DNA of 64,000 bases from Tetragonia tetragonoides. Its lineage: Eukaryota; Streptophyta; Magnoliopsida; Caryophyllales; Aizoaceae. Below are positions 11,569-26,406 of this stretch, in pieces. The position numbers and the translations under genes are program-made. Each line of letters opens with the position of its first letter. Position 1 is the stretch's first letter. The stretch spans positions 9,706,001 through 9,770,000 of the forward strand of contig CM076147.1 of assembly GCA_038025085.1 (NCBI GenBank), read 5' to 3'. Under the pieces are notes generated by a model that ran no database searches, was not told the DNA's origin, and saw only the letters and a list, made by a program, of their open reading frames with translations.

Positions 11569-13482
11569 ATTTCTCTCTCTCTCTCTCTCTCTCTCGCGAT
11601 CTCTCGCGCTCTCTCTCACCTCCGTCGCCGGTGCTCCGGCAAGCCACCGCCGACCATGGTGGTCGGTGGGTGGTGGTCTTGGTGATGGGCTAGGTCGTGG
11701 GTCCCCATGCTTGGTGTATCATGGCCTAGACTCAAAAAATTGATTAGGGTTTTGTTTAATAATTTTGTTTTAATTAATTTTGTATTTTCAGTATTTTTCA
11801 ATAATTGTTTTTAATTTTTGTACTCGTTCGGAGTCCGAATCCGGATTTTCAAAAGCCTAGATTGGTTGGAATAAATCAAGGAATTTAATAAAAATATTAG
11901 TTTATAGTTTCATTACTGTTTGGATTTTTGTATTTATTAATTATGTCTCCGTAATTGTTTTTAATTAGGACCAAACGGACAAGCGTGATCGGGTTGTGAT
12001 TAGCCAAGTTACCTACTGCTTAGTGAGCGTTGTTTAGGTAAGTGATTGTGCCTGCCTCTTTTCAAAGCCCCATCAAAACTATTTTGATGTGTTATGTGCT
12101 AATTGATTATTATTGTAAATTTAATATGCGAAGCATGATTAAATTATATCGTTGTTAATTATGAGAATTTGAAATATATTCTTCGCTGTAAATATGATTT
12201 ATATTGAGTATGATAAGTTTATAAAGTTTCGTTAATTAATTAGTTCATATGCTAATTAATGTTTAATTATGGCGATGTTGAATTTCTAATATTATTATGA
12301 TATAATAATATGTGCTATTTGGAATGGGATATTATTGAGTGCTAATGAGCACCTACTATTATATTTGTTGGATGTTAATTGTGAAAGTGTAATTTTTGGA
12401 TATCGTGATTTACTGCCGAAGTGCTGCCGAAATTTCGTTAGACATATATGAAGCATGACTATTGTTAATATGCTCTTATGTCGTAATCGTCGTTAGTATT
12501 ATTCATTATGATGAGCATGAAATGAAGTAGTATGTCGTGGTCTCGTTGTACCACTAGGTCAATCAATGCAAGTATGTGAATTGAATTAAATGAGAATAAG
12601 ACTCCTAATGGATCCTTAGGAGTAGCCGAGCTATCGAGACTTATCTAATTGATGTAGTCTAGGGATGCGTGATTCCCAAGTTACTTTTATGGACACCTCG
12701 TAGTGTGTTCGGGACGGATCATTCCCCATTGTTTAATTCTCTACATATCGATTATTATGTTAGAGGTAGTGTGAGTATACACTAGCGTAAGTCCATGGCA
12801 TGTCTATATCTATCTATGAACATTATGGGTAATCGTTGTTCTATTCGCTCTCTTATCTCTCTAATCAAGATGGTTTATCTATTTGTGTTCGAATGATCAC
12901 TAAAGCAATAATTGCATGTAATTGAATATCGAGTATGCGTGTGCTTGATTGTATGACTACTTATGCATGCAAATGAATTTCAATGATTCTTCTAAAACCC
13001 AGGTAAGGTTTGCGAAAGTGTTTTTACTGGGTATGGACGACGTTTATTCAGTTTATCTGATTTTTGTTTTCTTTTGTTTCTTCTCTTTTCTTCTGTACCT
13101 TGTTTCTGTCACGGAAATCAAAGTGCAGGTGTAGCTGAGGGAGGACGGTTTGCTAGAAGGTTGAATGTGGGCTGTTTGTTTAGAACTGTGGAATTAATGG
13201 TTACCTTGGATTATTTGGGACTTTGGTTTGTGCCCTTGAAGGCAAAGTTGTAATAAAACTATAATGGACTTAAGACCGCTGGATAGACAACTCTGATATT
13301 TATGTTTAATTTGTTTAGATGCTTCCTTTGATACCCAGTTTTCCTTTCTGGTTAGCATTTACTCCTTAGCGATAAATCTTGCAATAGCATTCCCCTGGGT
13401 CCGTGAGGCTTCCGTGGTGTCGAGTCGTGGACAGCGACGTCGATAGTTCCCTGGAAATCGTTGCGAATTCGGGGGTGTTACA
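10792..13482 (+). repeat. 3' LTR of element A
   Basis: This is the direct repeat of the 5' LTR, starting TGTGATACC and ending TGTTACA, with the AACAC target duplication right after it at 13483-13487. Its CT tracts (about 11192-11246 and 11525-11564) differ in length from those of the 5' LTR. Confidence 0.95.
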
Positions 13483-13487
13483 AACAC
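13483..13487. repeat. Target site duplication of element A (right copy)
   Basis: AACAC matches 1429-1433. Past it the sequence of element B resumes in RT, encoding the residues upstream of those at 1433. Confidence 0.9.
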
Positions 13488-14282
13488 ATACTACCATCCT
13501 TCTTACGCACGAACAGAACAGGAGCACCCCCAAGGCGATACACTAGGACATATGTATCCCTTCTCCGGTAATTCTTCAAATTGCGTCTTCAGTTCATTCA
13601 TCTTGGCAGGAGCCATACGATAAGGAGCTTTCGAGATCGGAGCATAACCTGGAGCTAAGTCGATAATACGTTGCGGAGGCATTCTGGGAATCTCGTCTGG
13701 ATAGACGTCAACGTATTCCGGAACAACTGGAGCAGGTTGCGAAACTTCGGCTTCTCGACTTGTATCCACTACATGACACAGGTAAATCGCTTCACCTTTA
13801 GTCATGCATTCCATTGCTTTCATGCTCGCCACTACCTTCAGCTTCGGCTTGACCATGACTCCTTTATAGGTAATCCTTCTACCTTTCGGTACTCGCAACG
13901 TCACACGTTGCTCAAAACACTCAATCTTAGCCCTGTACTTGGCTAACCAATCCATTCCCAATACTATATCAAATTCCTTCAAGTCCATCTGAATCAAATC
14001 CGCAGGCAAATCGGAACCAACTATACTAATCGGACACTTTTCGTACAACGCTTTATGATTAACATTTGACCCATCAGGCATCGTAATGTTTGCACTATAC
14101 ACAGAGCTAGATTCTAAGCCTATCTTAGATTCAAATCTCTTAGAAGGAAAAGAATGTGATGCACCACTATCAAACAAAACAAAAGCAGGTTGAGAGTTAA
14201 CGAGAAAAGTACCAGCGATCACATTCAGGTTCGCCTCAGCTTTATTGCGGTTCAGCACGTAAACCTTTCCATTCACCCCTCT

Positions 14283-14354
<72 letters not shown>

Positions 14355-15433
14355 CTGCGCGGGGTTGGCAGGTGCGGGAAGTTGTGCTTGATTATTCGCG
14401 GCAGGAGCAACAACATTGTTGCGGTTGTTGTTATTGTAACCCCCATTTCCACGGTAGTTACCACCATTTCCGCGATTACTATTTCCATTTCCACCACGAT
14501 TGTAGTTGTTATCGCGGTTCTGACCATTGTCGTTCCTTCCACGACTCCAGCATTCAGAAGATTTATGACCAGGCTTGTTGCACTCGTAGCATTGAAGCAC
14601 GTCGCCACGACAATTCTTGCCAGGATGTGTCTTGTTGCAGCGACAACAAGGCGTATTCCTCTTAGCTAAGATCGTAGCTCTATGACTGTGCGAGTCACGA
14701 TTCCTGTTCCCGTTGTTGTTGGGTCTCGGCCTCTTGTCTGCGCCATTTGACTGGGAAGAAATCCCTTCGTCACGTTTATGCTTCCCAAGCAACGAATCAG
14801 GACCCTCTACAGCACGCTTCTGGTTTAAGGCCTTCTCGTAAGATCCTTGGAACGTCATCGAGTTTTCCATAATAAAACGCTGAATATCCCACTTCATACC
14901 ATCCTCGAACCTTTGGATACACTTAGCTTCGGTCGTCGCCAAGTTAGGTGCAAAAGCAGCAAGCTCGTTGAACTTTGTTGCGTACTCAGCCACAGATAGC
15001 TTTCCTTGATAGATATTCTCAAATTCTCGTTGCTTTTGGCAACGGATAGCTCTAGGATAGAACCTCTCACGAATGGACTATTTGAATTCGCTCCATCCGT
15101 ATTCCTCAATGGCGAGCAGATTAGTGCCCACGTCGCTCCACCACTTCTTTGCTTCACCCTTAAGGTAGTAAGTAGCGATATTGACCTTCATGTCATTGGG
15201 ACGACTTGTCGCCCTAAACAGTTTCTCGAATTCAACAATCCATTTTCTAGCTTGGTGGGCTCAGAGCCACCCTCAAACGTCGGAGGCTTGAGTGCGTCAA
15301 AATCCTTAAAGTTGCGCGTTTCAGGATTCTGCGCATTGTGGTCTTGTTCCCGGCGCTCCAGTTGGCTCGTAATGTGCTCGACCACATTGGTAAGTCCTAC
15401 CTCTAATCTCGTGAGGCGGTTGTTGGTTGCCAT
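13488..15433 (-). pseudogene. gag: gag, protease and start of RT of element B
   Basis: Read on the minus strand from 15433 (MATNNRLTRLEVGLTNVVE), this is the homologue of element A's gag. It has the capsid region (FKDFDALKPPTFEGGSEP), a broken stretch around 15000-15190, the zinc knuckle CYECNKPGHKSSEC, a long Asn-rich linker, the protease motif LFDSGASHSF and the RT approach (PYRMAPAKMNELKTQFEEL, SVSPWG) up to element A's insertion point. The Asn linker is coded by a (GTT)n microsatellite on the plus strand (14284-14354), much longer than in element A. Frameshifts near 13525 and near 15190 disable it. Confidence 0.9.
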
Positions 15434-16129
15434 TATAACAATATGAGACATAAAAGAGAAATGGTTGATCACTATTTCAACAAAGTTGGCACATTTGACC
15501 TAATTCGGGGTGTAGTTGAGAGATATAGGTTGTAATTGAAACCTATCTCTTGACATTTAGCAAATAACATATAAGTTTCAATGATCGACCTTACATTGTA
15601 GGTCTAAGCAATATACTTGCTTTGAATAGTTCTTAGTTCTCATGCATAATAGTTCGATATGCTATAACAAATTAGACACATTGGTCTCACAAGATTGATA
15701 AGCATTAACATTCACAATGCACACATCAAGGCTCCATAATATTTTAGTAGGGCAATAAACAATGACATTTACTTAGTTGCATACAATACATGCTTAGCCT
15801 TTGGCTAACAATTGATATGATGACGAAAATTTTGCCATAATTCTGACATGGATTTCCCATCATGTCTAGGCATTACGAGATAGAATTCTGAAGCTATTAG
15901 TCAACCATGCAATTATGTGATAAAATGATCATATAAAACAAATTCTCAAAAGACATTCATATAATCAAATGAAATAGTTTTGCAATAAGACAAATTGCAA
16001 AATAAATAAGAATACGAATATTTGTTGCCTATGCAACTATACCAACATCAATCTTGACCACGCAGGGTCATCACAATAACTAAAAGTTCAATATAACTCA
16101 AATAAAACTAGTAAATCAAACATCTAGCT
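15434..16129 (-). other. Element B leader between aORF and gag
   Basis: AT-rich, non-coding internal sequence of element B. It corresponds to 5281-5990 of element A, with which it shares recognisable stretches such as the one around GACATGATGGAAAATCCATG on the element's sense strand. I see no gene in it. Confidence 0.6.
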
Positions 16130-17062
16130 CTATTTGACACTCTCACGGTTTTGCTTCGCACTAGGGGGCTCGTCATGATCATCCTTCCTCCTATGCTACA
16201 CCTCCTTACAAGGCGTGTACGGGTAGGCATATCAACCAAACTTCTGGGGCATGAAACGCTTCCTAAAATCATTTGCGTGCTTGCGTTTCTTGGTCCAGCA
16301 GTACTCACACATGCCCTTCGGCGCAGGCCCTAGCACATGGTTCATCTTCCACTCGAACTCGAAGAGACATAACTCAGATGCGACACCCTTAAATCAAAGA
16401 GCCCATCGCGTTCCTTCACCATATTTCTTCTCGTGTAGGTGACCACTCTTGGAGACTACGTCGTCGTACTTCTCCTTGAGTCCCATCCATGGATGGATGT
16501 TAGGCAGACTAGCTAGCAGTAGCTCCACCCATAAGCCTTCATGTAGACTCGTGTGGTTCTCGTACTGGTAACGCTCGATAGTTTTGTAAGCACGTCATAT
16601 GTAGATACGAATATCTTCGAGCTCAGCATCAGTAGCAAAGAATGGCTCCACAGAAGGAGACCAATTTGCAGCAGGGATAGGTGTAACAATGGGTGCAGTG
16701 TGGTTGTCGCTCTCGACACCAATATATTCCAAGCCGAGCATCTCGTCAGACCTATCAGCTGGAGTATACTTCGGCTCGGACTCAGAAGGATCCTCATCTT
16801 CATCCTCGTGATCATCACGCGCGGCGTGTACAACAAGTGGGGGCGTGACATGCGCGGCTTGCACGGCGCGTGCGGCCTCGTCGTGCGCGGCATTCATGTG
16901 CGCGGCTTGGTCGTGTGCGGCTTGATGACGCATGTTCGCGTTGTTTCCCGTCGACTCGCTATCCAAAGAAGCTAGATACTCCACGGGTTGTGCACGGTGA
17001 GCTAGGGCGCGTGCCCTTTGGTGTGCAGTCGACTTCCTCGTAGTTACTCTTGTCCTTACCAT
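16130..17062 (-). pseudogene. Extra leader ORF (aORF) of element B, function unknown
   Basis: The ORF starts at 17062 with MVRTRVTTRKSTAHQRARAL, followed by an Ala/His- and acid-rich region ending DAELEDIR. It then shows the conserved core seen in element A (WVELLLASLPNIHPW, GLKEKYDDVV, ELCLFEFEWKMNHVLGPAPK) and a charged tail ending near 16130. A TGA follows the stretch GEGTRWAL, and there are frame changes near 16600 and between 16300 and 16350. The core is more similar to element A than the acidic N-terminal part is, which suggests past selection on the protein. Confidence 0.65.
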
Positions 17063-17237
17063 CTACAGCTAGACATCAAACAATGAGGACATTATAATTC
17101 ACAAGCAAAGTGATTTCAAATAATTCCTATCTTCTAGGACTATTAGGGTCAACGACTTTAATTACATTCTACTTTCCCCAAACGAAACTAATCTTTATTA
17201 ATTCATTAATTAATTCTAAGCAACCTTTTAAACCAAG

Positions 17238-17251
17238 GGCTCTTATACCAT
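17238..17251 (-). other. Primer binding site of element B
   Basis: On the minus strand this reads TGGTATAAGAGCCC, one base off the Met-tRNA consensus TGGTATCAGAGC, and sits 1-2 bp from the LTR end. Confidence 0.8.
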
Positions 17252-17252
17252 T

Positions 17253-20010
<2,758 letters not shown>

Positions 20011-20929
20011 ATTTTTAAACAACAACATTAACAACCGGAGTGAGAAGACAAATTTGAGGAATGAGGTGAGGATGAAGCATAGACCACCATTTATGGATGA
20101 GGTGTGAAAGTATAAGAGATGGAATGTCAAAGATGTAAGGCTTTTCATTCAAACAGTTACAAAGATCAATCAGATATGTTATACTCAAGAGTGGGGATGA
20201 ATCGAAATTAGGAATTTTTTCAAATTTTTTTGCCACCTAATTGCACACTGAAACATGTTTTGTGAGTTCTTTGTGAATCCCCCGGCCTGTGAATGGGTGG
20301 TCAAGTGTGAAAATCAAGAATAAACATAAGGAGTTTTACGTGAAAACCTTCTAGGATTCAAACTAAAAGATAAACCACAACCTTGAGATATTTTTCAAAT
20401 AAACTCCACAAAGAGATAACAAACGAACTCAACTATAATATTAATCGTCCCGAAATTACTCTTGATACTAACTCGAACTTCTAACTTCAATTTCGAGTAA
20501 CCTCAACCACTAACTATAGCTATTGCTAATCCAAAAAACAGGCGAATGTAAGTATTTACCAAAGATACTTCTCAAAAGTACATTAGAATCTATGAAGTAT
20601 ATTTCCAAAAAAGACATGAAATAAACTATATAAGGAACTTTTGAGGAACTCATGTGGAATGTCGAATATTTGTGAGTCAACTAATCTCTCTGAAGATAGC
20701 TTGTTTCACAGATTTCACTTTGTAGCTCCACAAGCATATAAGAAGCTTTGGCATGGTACGTATATAATATAGACAAAACCCTAACATAGTAGTTACTAAA
20801 AACATGGAAAGAGCTTTACACTAAATTAACTTCATTACTCTAACCAAGTAAGAAGCTAGCAGCTGAGAGTTTCGTACTCCATATAATTGAATGATACATA
20901 GTCCATTTGCACTCTGTTAAAATATGATA
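20011..20929. other. No gene recognised
   Basis: AT-rich sequence without a supported gene. The stretch at about 20310-20420, with GGAGTTTTACGTGAAAACC, resembles a dispersed plant repeat, but I cannot name it. Confidence 0.5.
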
Positions 20930-22676
20930 AGATAGGCATTAGCTTACTTTGGCTTTCCCTCTCACTTTATTAAGTGGATTATAGTTTGTGTGAGTTCACC
21001 TAGCTTCTCCGTCAGTGGGGTTTTTCCCAGTTAAAATAAGCGTGCGCCAAGGCGACCCAATGTCACCAAGTTTGTTTGTTCTTTGTATGGAGATATATTT
21101 AAGGATGTTGAGGAAAGCTGTGCATATACCTAGGTACAGTTTCCACTCCAAATGTGTTAGATTGGGGTTAAATCATTTCACATTTGCTGATGATCTGCTT
21201 ATTTTCTGTCGTGGGTATGCTCCTTTTACTGAAGCTGTAATTAGTACTTTGAAGAGCTTTGCTGATGTGTCTAGTTTACAACCTAACCCACAGAAGACTT
21301 GTATCTACTTTGGGGATGTTAGGAATGAAGTGAAACTGGAGATACTGGATAAGACACACTTTGTGGAGGGGATGTTTCCTTTTAGGTACCTTTGGGTCCC
21401 TCTCATCACAAAGTGGCTTTCTGTTGCTGTTTGTCAATCCCTGGCTGGCAAGATCTCCTCGAAGCTGAAGCATTGGGCAAATAAATTCTTGAGATATGCT
21501 GGCAAAGCTCAACTTTTGAATTCTGTAATCTTTGGGATTGAATTGGTGTAATGCCTTTCTCTTGCCCAACACTGTTATTGATCACATAGAGCAGATTTGT
21601 AGACAGCTTTATTGGGGCCAAAAAGGGAGTGAGGGTATCTTCATGAGCTGGCAAAGTGTTTATATAGGCCATACAGGGAGGGAGGTATATGAATATAAAG
21701 GAAATTCTGTCATGGAATAAGGTTTTACATGTTAAATGGATGAGCCACCTAGTAGGCAGGTGTTCTTCTTTATGGAAATCCTGGGTTACTAGCTATCACA
21801 TGTAGAATGGTGAATTCTGGCGTGCTAGGTGTAAGAAAGCGGACAACTGGTTATGGAGAAAATTCACTACACCCGGAGATGAATTTGTATGTGAGTGTGG
21901 GTCTGTGCAAAGAGCTAAGAGCTGCTGGTTGGTTGGAACAAGGGAAAGTTTAATATGTTTAAAGCTTACAACTTTTTTAGGCATAAAGGGAGGATCCAGA
22001 AAAGCTACAAAATCATCTGGGATAGTATGAAAGTGCCAAGACACTGTGTTATTGCTCAAATGGCTGTGAATAACTGCTTGGCTACAGTGGATAACCTGTG
22101 TAAAAGAGGGTGGCCTATGGTGAACATGTGTATTCTTTGTAAACAGGTTGTTGAATCCGTGAAGCACTTAATGTTTGAGTGTTCTTATTTACAACAGGTT
22201 TGGAATGCTATTTTGGGCTGGATTGGTATTAATAGGAGACCCTTAGGCCTAAATAGTGAGCTCAAGTGGTTTACTAGGCATGTTAAGGGGAAGCAATGCA
22301 AGCAAAAGGTGAAAAGGGCGGCTCTGGTGGCTACAATCTATTTCCTGTGGATTGAGAGGAATCCTAGGATCTTCAGTGGTCATGCAAGATCTCCTGCTCA
22401 GATTATTGATATGATCCAGTTTTTTGTACATGTGAGGTATACTGATTTGTGTAAAGGGGGTATAGCAAGTATACTGTAAGTAGGATACATTGAGTCTGCG
22501 GTAACTTGATGTATAGGTCTAGGTCTCTGAGTTTCCTGTTTTGATTGTAGTTTTGGGGTTCCAAACTGGTACAACCCATATATACTGTAATTTTCTCCAA
22601 GGGTACTACTTTGGTATCCTTTGGAAGATGGAAATGAAATTACTTACCATTTTTCAATAAACAAATAAAAAAAAAA
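20930..22676 (+). mobile_element. 5'-truncated LINE: RT C-terminal half and zf-RVT domain
   Basis: The fragment encodes the second half of a plant L1-type reverse transcriptase (VRQGDPMSPSLFVLCME, active-site box FADDLLIF at about 21185), then the post-RT region and a zf-RVT-like domain with CILCKQVVESVKHLMFECSY near 22140. It ends in an A-rich tail (about 22655-22676). A frame change near 21550 and several stops to 21955 show it is dead. A possible target duplication is AAAATATGATA at 20919-20929 and AAGATATGATA at 22681-22691, with one mismatch and a few extra bases before the right copy. It lacks the endonuclease and is diverged from the LINE at 56867-63079. Confidence 0.85.
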
Positions 22677-22691
22677 TGACAAGATATGATA

Positions 22692-25429
22692 GAATTTTAG
22701 TCTAATTAAGCATTTCACATAAAGTAAATTACTCACCTTGTTAAAAACTCTAATTGACTAAAACTGGTTTTCTACAAACTTAGTTACTAAAAATGAATTT
22801 AGAATAAAACAAGTTTATCAAAAATATTTTTTCTGAAATAATAAAAAAAGCATTTTAGTATTCTTCATCAATATTTTGACTTACCACGTTTTACCTTATG
22901 AGTTACTTGTCAGATTCTCAAACGTACCAAGGTTTATAGAGAACAAATAATCATGTTAACATAAAGACTAAGAATAAACAATGAAAACTATTAACTTTCA
23001 TCTTCATGCATCCATATTTTCAAATTCATCAAATTCATCGATTATCATATCTTTGACAAACCCTCTGGGAAGTGGTTTCCTTGCAAAACACAAACCCATA
23101 TTTGCATATGAGGCCTCATTTGGTTGTATGAAGTTTACTTCCTATGTGATGTTTTCACTTACTAGTAACTTCTATTAAGGAACTCATATCATAAATATGT
23201 TTGGTTGGCAAGTATGTTACTGAAGGTTTTATAGACTTGAAGACATATCTACCCTTCTAGAATATTTCTAAACCAAGTCAAGATTAAAAGGTTAGGGGCG
23301 ATTAATATAGCTGGCACTAGAATGTCGCGACTTCAACTGACCCAGCCCCCCATGGTCAGCACTTGCTGTACGGCACTGTAAAGGTAAATGACAATGTAAT
23401 TTCAACTTCCATGTGTTGATATCAAACCAAACATATAAGTTTCTTAAATTCCTAGGAACTCCAAGTTCCAATGGCTACTTACATCGAAACAAATATAGCC
23501 TTAATCTCATAGATATACATTGATCATCATCATCATCAAAATCATTAAAGTACAACAAAATCTAAGCATTGCATGGAGAGACTTTGGGTCAACAAAGTTG
23601 TTGAAATCAATTTGTTCATGAAATCGGGAACATCAAGTGCAAACTATTTTGCCAAAAGAAAATATGGGAAGTTGCACTTTATGTGAAGTATAAAATTATA
23701 TCATATTGTTTTGTTAATATAAAATGGAGGAAGTTCCACTTCCAGAAACTTCTACTTCTCATAAGGTGTGGAAAGTTGCTGACTTAATCTCCCTAAATAA
23801 GTGAAACGTAACTTCTTGTAGGAAGTAATATAATTTTCAAAGACGTCACTCTCCTGTTAATTTGTACGTGTCAATATCAATATCACAATCAATCATAGTG
23901 ACAAGTGGAGGAAGCACCAGACAGAATGTGGAATCAAAACCGAATCCATAGTGTTAATACGAACCTAGTATTATGTTTGAATATCATAATTAGTTCTTTT
24001 GATTAATAACATGTTTCGTAGAGTGTCGCTGTTTTTTGAGGCTGGGTTAGTTTAGATGATATTCTTCGTCTTGGTTGGAGTCATGTCAAGATGAAGGGTA
24101 ATAATGTTGTTCATCATCTTGTTAGAGTTTGTCCTAACGATGTATAGCATTGTTGAAATGGTTTTACTCCGGATGCAATATCCAGGTATGTACTTATGGA
24201 CTTTTTCAAGGAAAAAAAACATGTGCTACTTCGTCAACAAATATTTTATCCGTTCTAAATTCTACTTTTCATTTGACATTTTCAGGTCAATGTTTAAAAT
24301 TTTTGACCATTAATTTAAGGAAAACTGTAAAGGTTTACAAGGAAAACAAGGGGTGATGTTATGACGAGGTCAATAAACACTATTGTCAGGTCTAATATCA
24401 AAAGTCTGACTTATTATATTTCCATACATGACCAAATAAATGACATGATATTAGTATTTTACTAGTTTAATGCCCGCTTTTAAAGGAGTATATTTTTTGT
24501 CTTCACTAAAAAAATATATTTTTTGTTCACTCAAAAACATAAAAAAAAAAAAAAAAAAAAATCATCATTTTCTCTTTTATTTGACGTACTTAATAAGTCT
24601 TTTATGGAAAATACTACATCCAATACTGTGTGGGTGAATAGAAGTCACCACACAGTGTCGGGCCCATCAGTTTCCTCCAGCAAAAAAACTTCCACCGGTA
24701 GATACAAGTGAAAGGCAATTAGAGAAGAGCCAATGCCTTTATGCCTTTTTCCTTGTGGGTCAGACTGGTACTTCCTTGTAAGGCATGCTTCTATTTGATT
24801 TTTATTTTCTTTCTCATATCTCTCTCTTTGTTTGGCATATAGTAGTGTACTAGTGTATGTATGTTGCACACAATTTGTTTTTTTTTTTTTTAATTAATAG
24901 AATGTACAGTAAAACTTGTATCCCATAAAAAAAACACTAGTTAGCAAAATCATATTAATCTACTTTATTTGTATTAATACATAGTGAATATTAAAAAAAA
25001 TCATTAATATATTTTGCTCTCATTTAGTTTAATCAGTAGAAAATTTGATATTGATATCACATTACACTAATTATGTATCGTAAAATTAAGACCCAAAAGT
25101 ATCCTAACATTATACAATCCTAAAATTACCTATGGTCAAAAGTGTAGTCATGTAGATCGTGAAAATCAAATGGAAATAAGATTAAAAAATGGAGGGAGTA
25201 TTATTTTTTTGTGCTATGTAAGCTAAATATAATTGTCATAACGTGTTAAACTCGGATCCCACGTCACACTCATTCCAACCAATTTAGGTGGATCTCGGGG
25301 TAAGGGTTCATTCTGCCCTGCCCTATTTGTACTCTGTTTTGTCCTTATGGTATCTAATATTTCGGTGGCAGGAGCAAGTGCATCGTCCCCAAACCCTAAG
25401 TCGTCTTAAGCTGAGGTTGGGATTTAGGG
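22692..25429. other. No gene recognised
   Basis: About 2.7 kb of AT-rich sequence without a convincing coding region. It contains A-runs at about 24539-24561 and a T-run near 24878. The end of a mariner/Stowaway-like repeat (ATGGAGGGAGTA) lies at about 25190-25201, whose other end I did not find. Confidence 0.6.
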
Positions 25430-25500
25430 TTTAGGGTTTATGTTTTCGGGTTTTAGGGTACAGGTTTTAGGTATAAGGTATAGGTTTTAGGTATAGTCAT
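25430..25500. repeat. Degenerate telomere-like repeat
   Basis: Contains two clean TTTAGGG units (GGATTTAGGGTTTAGGGTTT) followed by degenerate TTTTAGG-type units up to about 25500. The array is short and imperfect, so it is an interstitial low-complexity stretch and not a telomere. Confidence 0.6.
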
Positions 25501-25729
25501 CTTAAAACAAGCTAATGTTGATTTGGGTTAATTATAGGCCACTAGGTTTTAATAATAAAGGGATGAGATGTGCTCAACCTCTCATACTCTCACCCTAAGT
25601 ATAACGGTATAAATATTATCATGTTTGTATATATAACGGCACATTATCATACCTATATATATAACGGTATAAATATTATCATGTAATTACCTAGTGCCCA
25701 TTATTCTAGGAAATGCGCACACTTATTTA

Positions 25730-26398
25730 TAGAGTTGGCAAAATTTGACCCGACCCGAGAACCCGACTCATACCGATCCAAAAAGTTTGGGTCTTGAACA
25801 AAGAATTGCAACCCGAAACCCGATACTTACCGAACCCGAAAAACCGACATTTATTGAGTCAAACCCGAACCCGCTCTGGGTCGACCTGTTGGGTTGACCC
25901 TTTCAAAACAAGACATATCAGCATGAGAAAAGTGAATGACAAAAAGTTTAATCATATTAGAATTTCTTACATATCAACCAATTTTGATATATGTAGTTTC
26001 AGATCCCTCATTAATAAGGGTTTTTCTAATCCTTGTGGAATGATCTTAACTAATTGTTACATAGGTAGCGGTTTGATACTTCGTATGCATTAGTAAAAAC
26101 ATAATAACTTATAAAAACTTTACGAAATAGTTTTCAAGTAGATTAAAATCATATATATTATGTCTAATAACATTATAGTCTGTAACTTTTTTATTTTAAA
26201 GTTGAAAATACAATTAATTATGCAATTATAACCTAATTAGAAAATAAATGCACACCCTGTTGGGTCGACCCGAACCCGAACGCTCTGGGTCATGAACAAC
26301 CATTTTCCAACCCGAAACCGAAACAACCCGACCTGTAAATGATCCGACTGAAACTGACCGACCTGAACCTGACCTGACCGACCCGTTTGCCACCTCTA
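25730..26398. mobile_element. Non-autonomous hAT element 1 (669 bp)
   Basis: The ends are inverted: the left starts TAGAGTTGGCAAAATTTGAC and the right, read inward, starts TAGAGGTGGCAAACGGGTC. Both carry degenerate CCCGAA-rich subterminal repeats. A perfect 8-bp target duplication CTTATTTA flanks it (25722-25729 and 26399-26406), the size typical of hAT elements. The interior is AT-rich with no transposase. It sits inside a region where ATAACGGTATAAATATTAT recurs (25601, 25661, 26407). Confidence 0.88.
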
Positions 26399-26406
26399 CT
26401 TATTTA

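Larger units (their letters stand above)
1434..13482 (+). mobile_element. Element A: complete long-LTR Ty3/gypsy retrotransposon (chromovirus, Tekay/Del-like)
   Basis: The element is about 12.05 kb with near-identical LTRs of about 2.69 kb, a Met-tRNA primer binding site, an extra leader ORF, gag, protease, RT, RNase H, integrase, a chromodomain-like tail and a polypurine tract, flanked by the 5-bp TSD AACAC. The order PR-RT-RH-IN marks it as Ty3/gypsy. Long LTRs plus a chromodomain-like C-terminus point to the Tekay/Del chromoviruses, which is inferred from family knowledge. Several stops and frameshifts in gag and pol make it non-autonomous, although the LTRs look young. It is inserted into the pol gene of the related, older element B on the opposite strand. 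Confidence 0.95.

Noticed and set aside
14190..14669. Plus-strand Val-rich open frame
   Set aside because: It is the shadow of the Asn-coding linker in gag of element B.
24104..24356. Short open frames in AT-rich DNA as a gene
   Set aside because: No motif, no splice support and ordinary chance length.
25430..25500. Telomere or chromosome fusion point
   Set aside because: Only two perfect TTTAGGG units with degenerate neighbours, far too short and isolated for that claim.
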